Shown piece by piece: positions 5,452-5,698 of a DNA stretch of 5,698 bases. The first letter of the stretch is position 1, and each line of letters begins with the position of its first letter. The stretch covers positions 1 through 5,698 of the forward strand of contig JALNXI010000138.1 in NCBI GenBank assembly GCA_023230425.1, in the 5' to 3' direction. Origin of the DNA: Methanoculleus sp. GTDB lineage: Archaea > Halobacteriota > Methanomicrobia > Methanomicrobiales > Methanoculleaceae. Position numbers and translations under genes: made by a program. The notes beneath the pieces are model-generated. The model was not told the origin of the DNA. It was given only the letters and a program-made list of their open reading frames with translations, and made no database searches.

Positions 5452-5698
5452 CTACCTCCCGCTTGCGCAGGGGGCTTCCTGCTTCATCCCCCTCCCCATC
5501 GGGAGCGAGTCCACAGGCTCTTCGGTGCGTTCCGCGCCTGCAAGTGCGAATTGTTTGATATTGATCGCGGCGTTCAGGTCCCGGTCGTGACAGGTGCCGC
5601 AGTCCGGGCACGTCCACTCCCGATCCTTCAGCGTCAGATCGGCCTTCCGGTACCCGCAGACCGAACAGGTCTTTGATGAGGGCTCGAAGACCCCGATC
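5452..5698 (-). CDS. tnpB: RNA-guided endonuclease TnpB (OrfB), C-terminal 81 residues
   Basis: The - strand frame is open from the window edge (first full codon 5697-5695) to TAG at 5454-5452. Its 81 residues are the C-terminus of TnpB. They hold the zinc-ribbon PSSKTCSVCGY (C11, C14) paired with WTCPDCGTCHDRD (C30, C33), and then DRDLNAAINI (38-47), whose Asp40 is the RuvC-III catalytic position in this family. A basic tail (about 48-81) follows and ends in ASGR. TnpB is an RNA-guided nuclease of IS200/IS605 elements, guided by RNA from the element's right end. The catalytic RuvC-I and RuvC-II parts lie outside the window, so intactness cannot be judged. Codon use is G+C-rich like its neighbours, with no sign of recent arrival. 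The frame has no start codon inside the window, so a start-based gene scan misses it. Confidence 0.88.
   Translation of the reverse strand, partial: IGVFEPSSKTCSVCGYRKADLTLKDREWTCPDCGTCHDRDLNAAINIKQFALAGAERTEEPVDSLPMGRGMKQEAPCASGR

Larger units (their letters stand above)
5387..5698 (-). mobile_element. right part of an IS200/IS605-family (IS1341-type) insertion element
   Basis: The element is inferred from the tnpB 3' end and the hairpin beyond it. Its left end and any tnpA lie outside the window. The exact right boundary is not visible and could extend to about 5300-5340. No target duplication is expected for this family. It sits upstream of ino1 and transcribes in the same direction. Confidence 0.55.

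Noticed and set aside
5266..5676. Open frame of 136 codons on the + strand
   Set aside because: It is antisense to the tnpB 3' end and to the hairpin region; no known domain, and the - strand frame has the zinc-ribbon and DRDxNAA motifs. A BRE/TATA-like element at about 5302-5313 leaves a small chance of an antisense RNA.

Overview
The window is GC-rich (by eye roughly 60-65% G+C), densely coding DNA that I read as chromosomal sequence from a methanogenic archaeon, most likely of the order Methanomicrobiales (Methanoculleus-like). The reasons are an archaeal-type pairing of homoserine dehydrogenase with a separate ACT-domain regulator, DUF169 and DUF2284 proteins, a TiaS-like protein resembling methanogenesis marker protein 11, a single-domain inositol-1-phosphate synthase, archaeal TATA-like elements and GGAGGTGAT-type ribosome binding sites. 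The taxonomic call is inference from protein flavour, not from a search.

Layout. Positions 1-617 (+) hold the 3' part of a DUF169 gene that starts outside the window. After a 111-base gap with a possible promoter comes a three-gene (+) cluster: an ACT-domain protein (729-1229, TTG start), homoserine dehydrogenase (1229-2215, start overlapping the previous stop as TAATG) and an HTH plus TiaS/Mmp11-like protein (2199-3326, start inside the dehydrogenase gene). The overlaps imply one transcript with coupled translation. A 90-base gap (3327-3416) carries a C-rich tract (G-quadruplex motif on the - strand), a TATA-like box and an inverted repeat over the GTG start of the next gene, a DUF2284 putative metal-binding protein (3417-4064, +). 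It converges, with only 11 bases between stop codons, on a myo-inositol-1-phosphate synthase gene on the - strand (4076-5179).

Upstream of the inositol-phosphate synthase gene lies a non-coding stretch (5180-5451) rich in inverted repeats. The part nearest the gene has two palindromes and several TATA-like boxes; the part further away has a two-step hairpin just beyond the stop codon of a - strand tnpB gene. Only the last 81 codons of this IS200/IS605 (IS1341-type) tnpB lie in the window (5452-5698). The hairpin is a candidate for the right end of the element and for the scaffold of its omega RNA (reRNA).

Functionally, the ACT protein and homoserine dehydrogenase form the aspartate-family branch point leading to threonine, isoleucine and methionine, with the ACT protein the probable allosteric subunit. 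The third gene of the cluster is the least explained: a DNA-binding-type N-terminus joined to a TiaS-like catalytic fold, cotranscribed with amino-acid synthesis. The inositol-phosphate synthase would supply inositol phosphate for archaeal inositol lipids. No rRNA, tRNA or CRISPR array was seen.
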